DNA of 5,451 bases from an uncultured Bacillaceae bacterium (GTDB taxonomy: Bacteria > Bacillota > Bacilli > Bacillales > Caldibacillaceae). Positions 4,981 to 5,451 of the stretch are shown piece after piece. How positions within the stretch are numbered: position 1 is the first letter of the stretch; the number at the start of each line of letters is the position of its first letter. The translations under genes were made by a program, and so were the position numbers. The DNA lies in the NCBI GenBank assembly GCA_937983015.1, contig CALKAK010000149.1, positions 1-5,451 on the forward strand. Reading direction: 5' to 3'. The notes under the pieces were generated by a model. It saw nothing but the letters and a program-made list of their open reading frames with translations, made no database searches and was not told the DNA's origin.

Positions 4981-5451
4981 TTGAATGGTCTTGAGTATAT
5001 TTTAAATTTGTATCAAATGCAGCATGTCGAACTGGCCCGGAGACTCGGGATAAAAAAGCAAAATATTAATTTGTGGATTAAAGGAAAACAAAAGATTCCG
5101 AAAAAACACCTGCCGGTTCTGGAAAAAATTTTTGGTTTGGATGCTTCTTATTTCACAAAAGAGCTGACAGAGATTGATAAATTGGAAATTCAAAAGGAAA
5201 AATTAAAACAAGACTTAAAGCCGGTAATTGAAAAGATGAAAACCGAATTCCGGGTCGATGAAGAAAACGAATACCTCGTTGATGTGCCTGTATATGATAA
5301 GGAAGAATTGAACGAAATTGAACGGGCGATCGAAAAGGCGAAACTCGTGGAACGCTTTAAAAATACTTTACAAGAAGTAGATGAACACCCGTATAAAGAT
5401 ACCTTTTATTTAATCCTCGAACTCCTCGAAAAAGCGCAGCATGAACCGATC
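4981..5451 (+). CDS. XRE-type helix-turn-helix regulator, 3' end cut off
   Basis: The frame is open for 157 codons to the window end. Residues 4-58 form a Cro/C1-type DNA-binding domain: LEYILNLYQMQHVELARRLG, then IKKQNINLWIKGKQKIPKKH and LPVLEKIFGLDASYF. The helix-turn-helix spans roughly residues 16-37. Residues 61-95 are highly charged and likely a coiled coil (KLEIQKEKLKQDLKPVIEKM), followed by an acidic helical region of unknown fold, probably for dimerisation or partner binding. The start is TTG 4981: a GGGGTGG sequence precedes it, no ATG occurs before residue 13, and the TTG at 4966 lies upstream of that ribosome binding site. The promoter carries an operator-like palindrome related to three in front of the DUF4352 gene, so it may repress itself and that gene. 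This regulatory link is inference. Confidence 0.8.
   Translation, partial: MNGLEYILNLYQMQHVELARRLGIKKQNINLWIKGKQKIPKKHLPVLEKIFGLDASYFTKELTEIDKLEIQKEKLKQDLKPVIEKMKTEFRVDEENEYLVDVPVYDKEELNEIERAIEKAKLVERFKNTLQEVDEHPYKDTFYLILELLEKAQHEPI

Larger units (their letters stand above)
4885..4992. repeat. Perfect 17-bp inverted repeat around a promoter
   Basis: AAGACCATTCAAATTTC (4885-4901) is the exact reverse complement of 4976-4992. The 74 bp between the arms hold the -35 and -10 boxes, the O4 palindrome and most of the ribosome binding site of the regulator gene. The right arm covers its TTG start and first codons. The left arm lies upstream of the promoter and downstream of the DUF4352 terminator, so only a read-through transcript would contain both arms. 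Confidence 0.85.

Noticed and set aside
5002..5193. Leftward open frame inside the XRE gene
   Set aside because: It is antisense to a recognisable helix-turn-helix domain.

Overview
The window looks like chromosomal DNA from a low-GC Gram-positive bacterium of the Bacillaceae. It is AT-rich, has strong GGAGG-type ribosome binding sites and uses TTG as well as ATG starts. Recognisable proteins (YokD-like AAC(3) acetyltransferase, DUF4352 protein, TauE/SafE permease remnant) resemble Bacillus-group families. The genus cannot be fixed from the sequence alone.

Layout, left to right. Positions 1-447 hold no intact gene, only a 129-bp miniature or IS-end-like element (205-333) with 20/21-matching terminal inverted repeats and an internal hairpin. 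A leftward gene (448-1650) encodes a 400-residue cytoplasmic HExxH protein, probably a zinc metallopeptidase of unknown function. A short shared intergenic stretch separates it from a rightward AAC(3)-family N-acetyltransferase (1770-2570). Positions 2581-3866 are a graveyard: an unidentified decayed reading frame, a TauE/SafE permease with two internal stops and a truncated end, the tail of another probable membrane protein ending at a good terminator (3441-3474), and a broken leftward membrane-protein gene (3516-3866). After an AT-rich gap comes an intact membrane-anchored DUF4352 protein (4221-4844) with its own terminator, then an XRE-type helix-turn-helix regulator (from 4981) that runs off the window.

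The most interesting part is the right end. Three 21-bp palindromes lie in the promoter of the DUF4352 gene, and a fourth, related palindrome lies just downstream of the -10 box of the regulator gene. All fit TTGWCTMRGWCAA, so one repressor, possibly the XRE protein itself, may control both genes. In addition, a perfect 17-bp inverted repeat (4885-4901 and 4976-4992) brackets the whole regulator promoter and covers its start codon. That geometry fits either an invertible promoter or an RNA hairpin that blocks translation of read-through transcripts. Both readings are inference.
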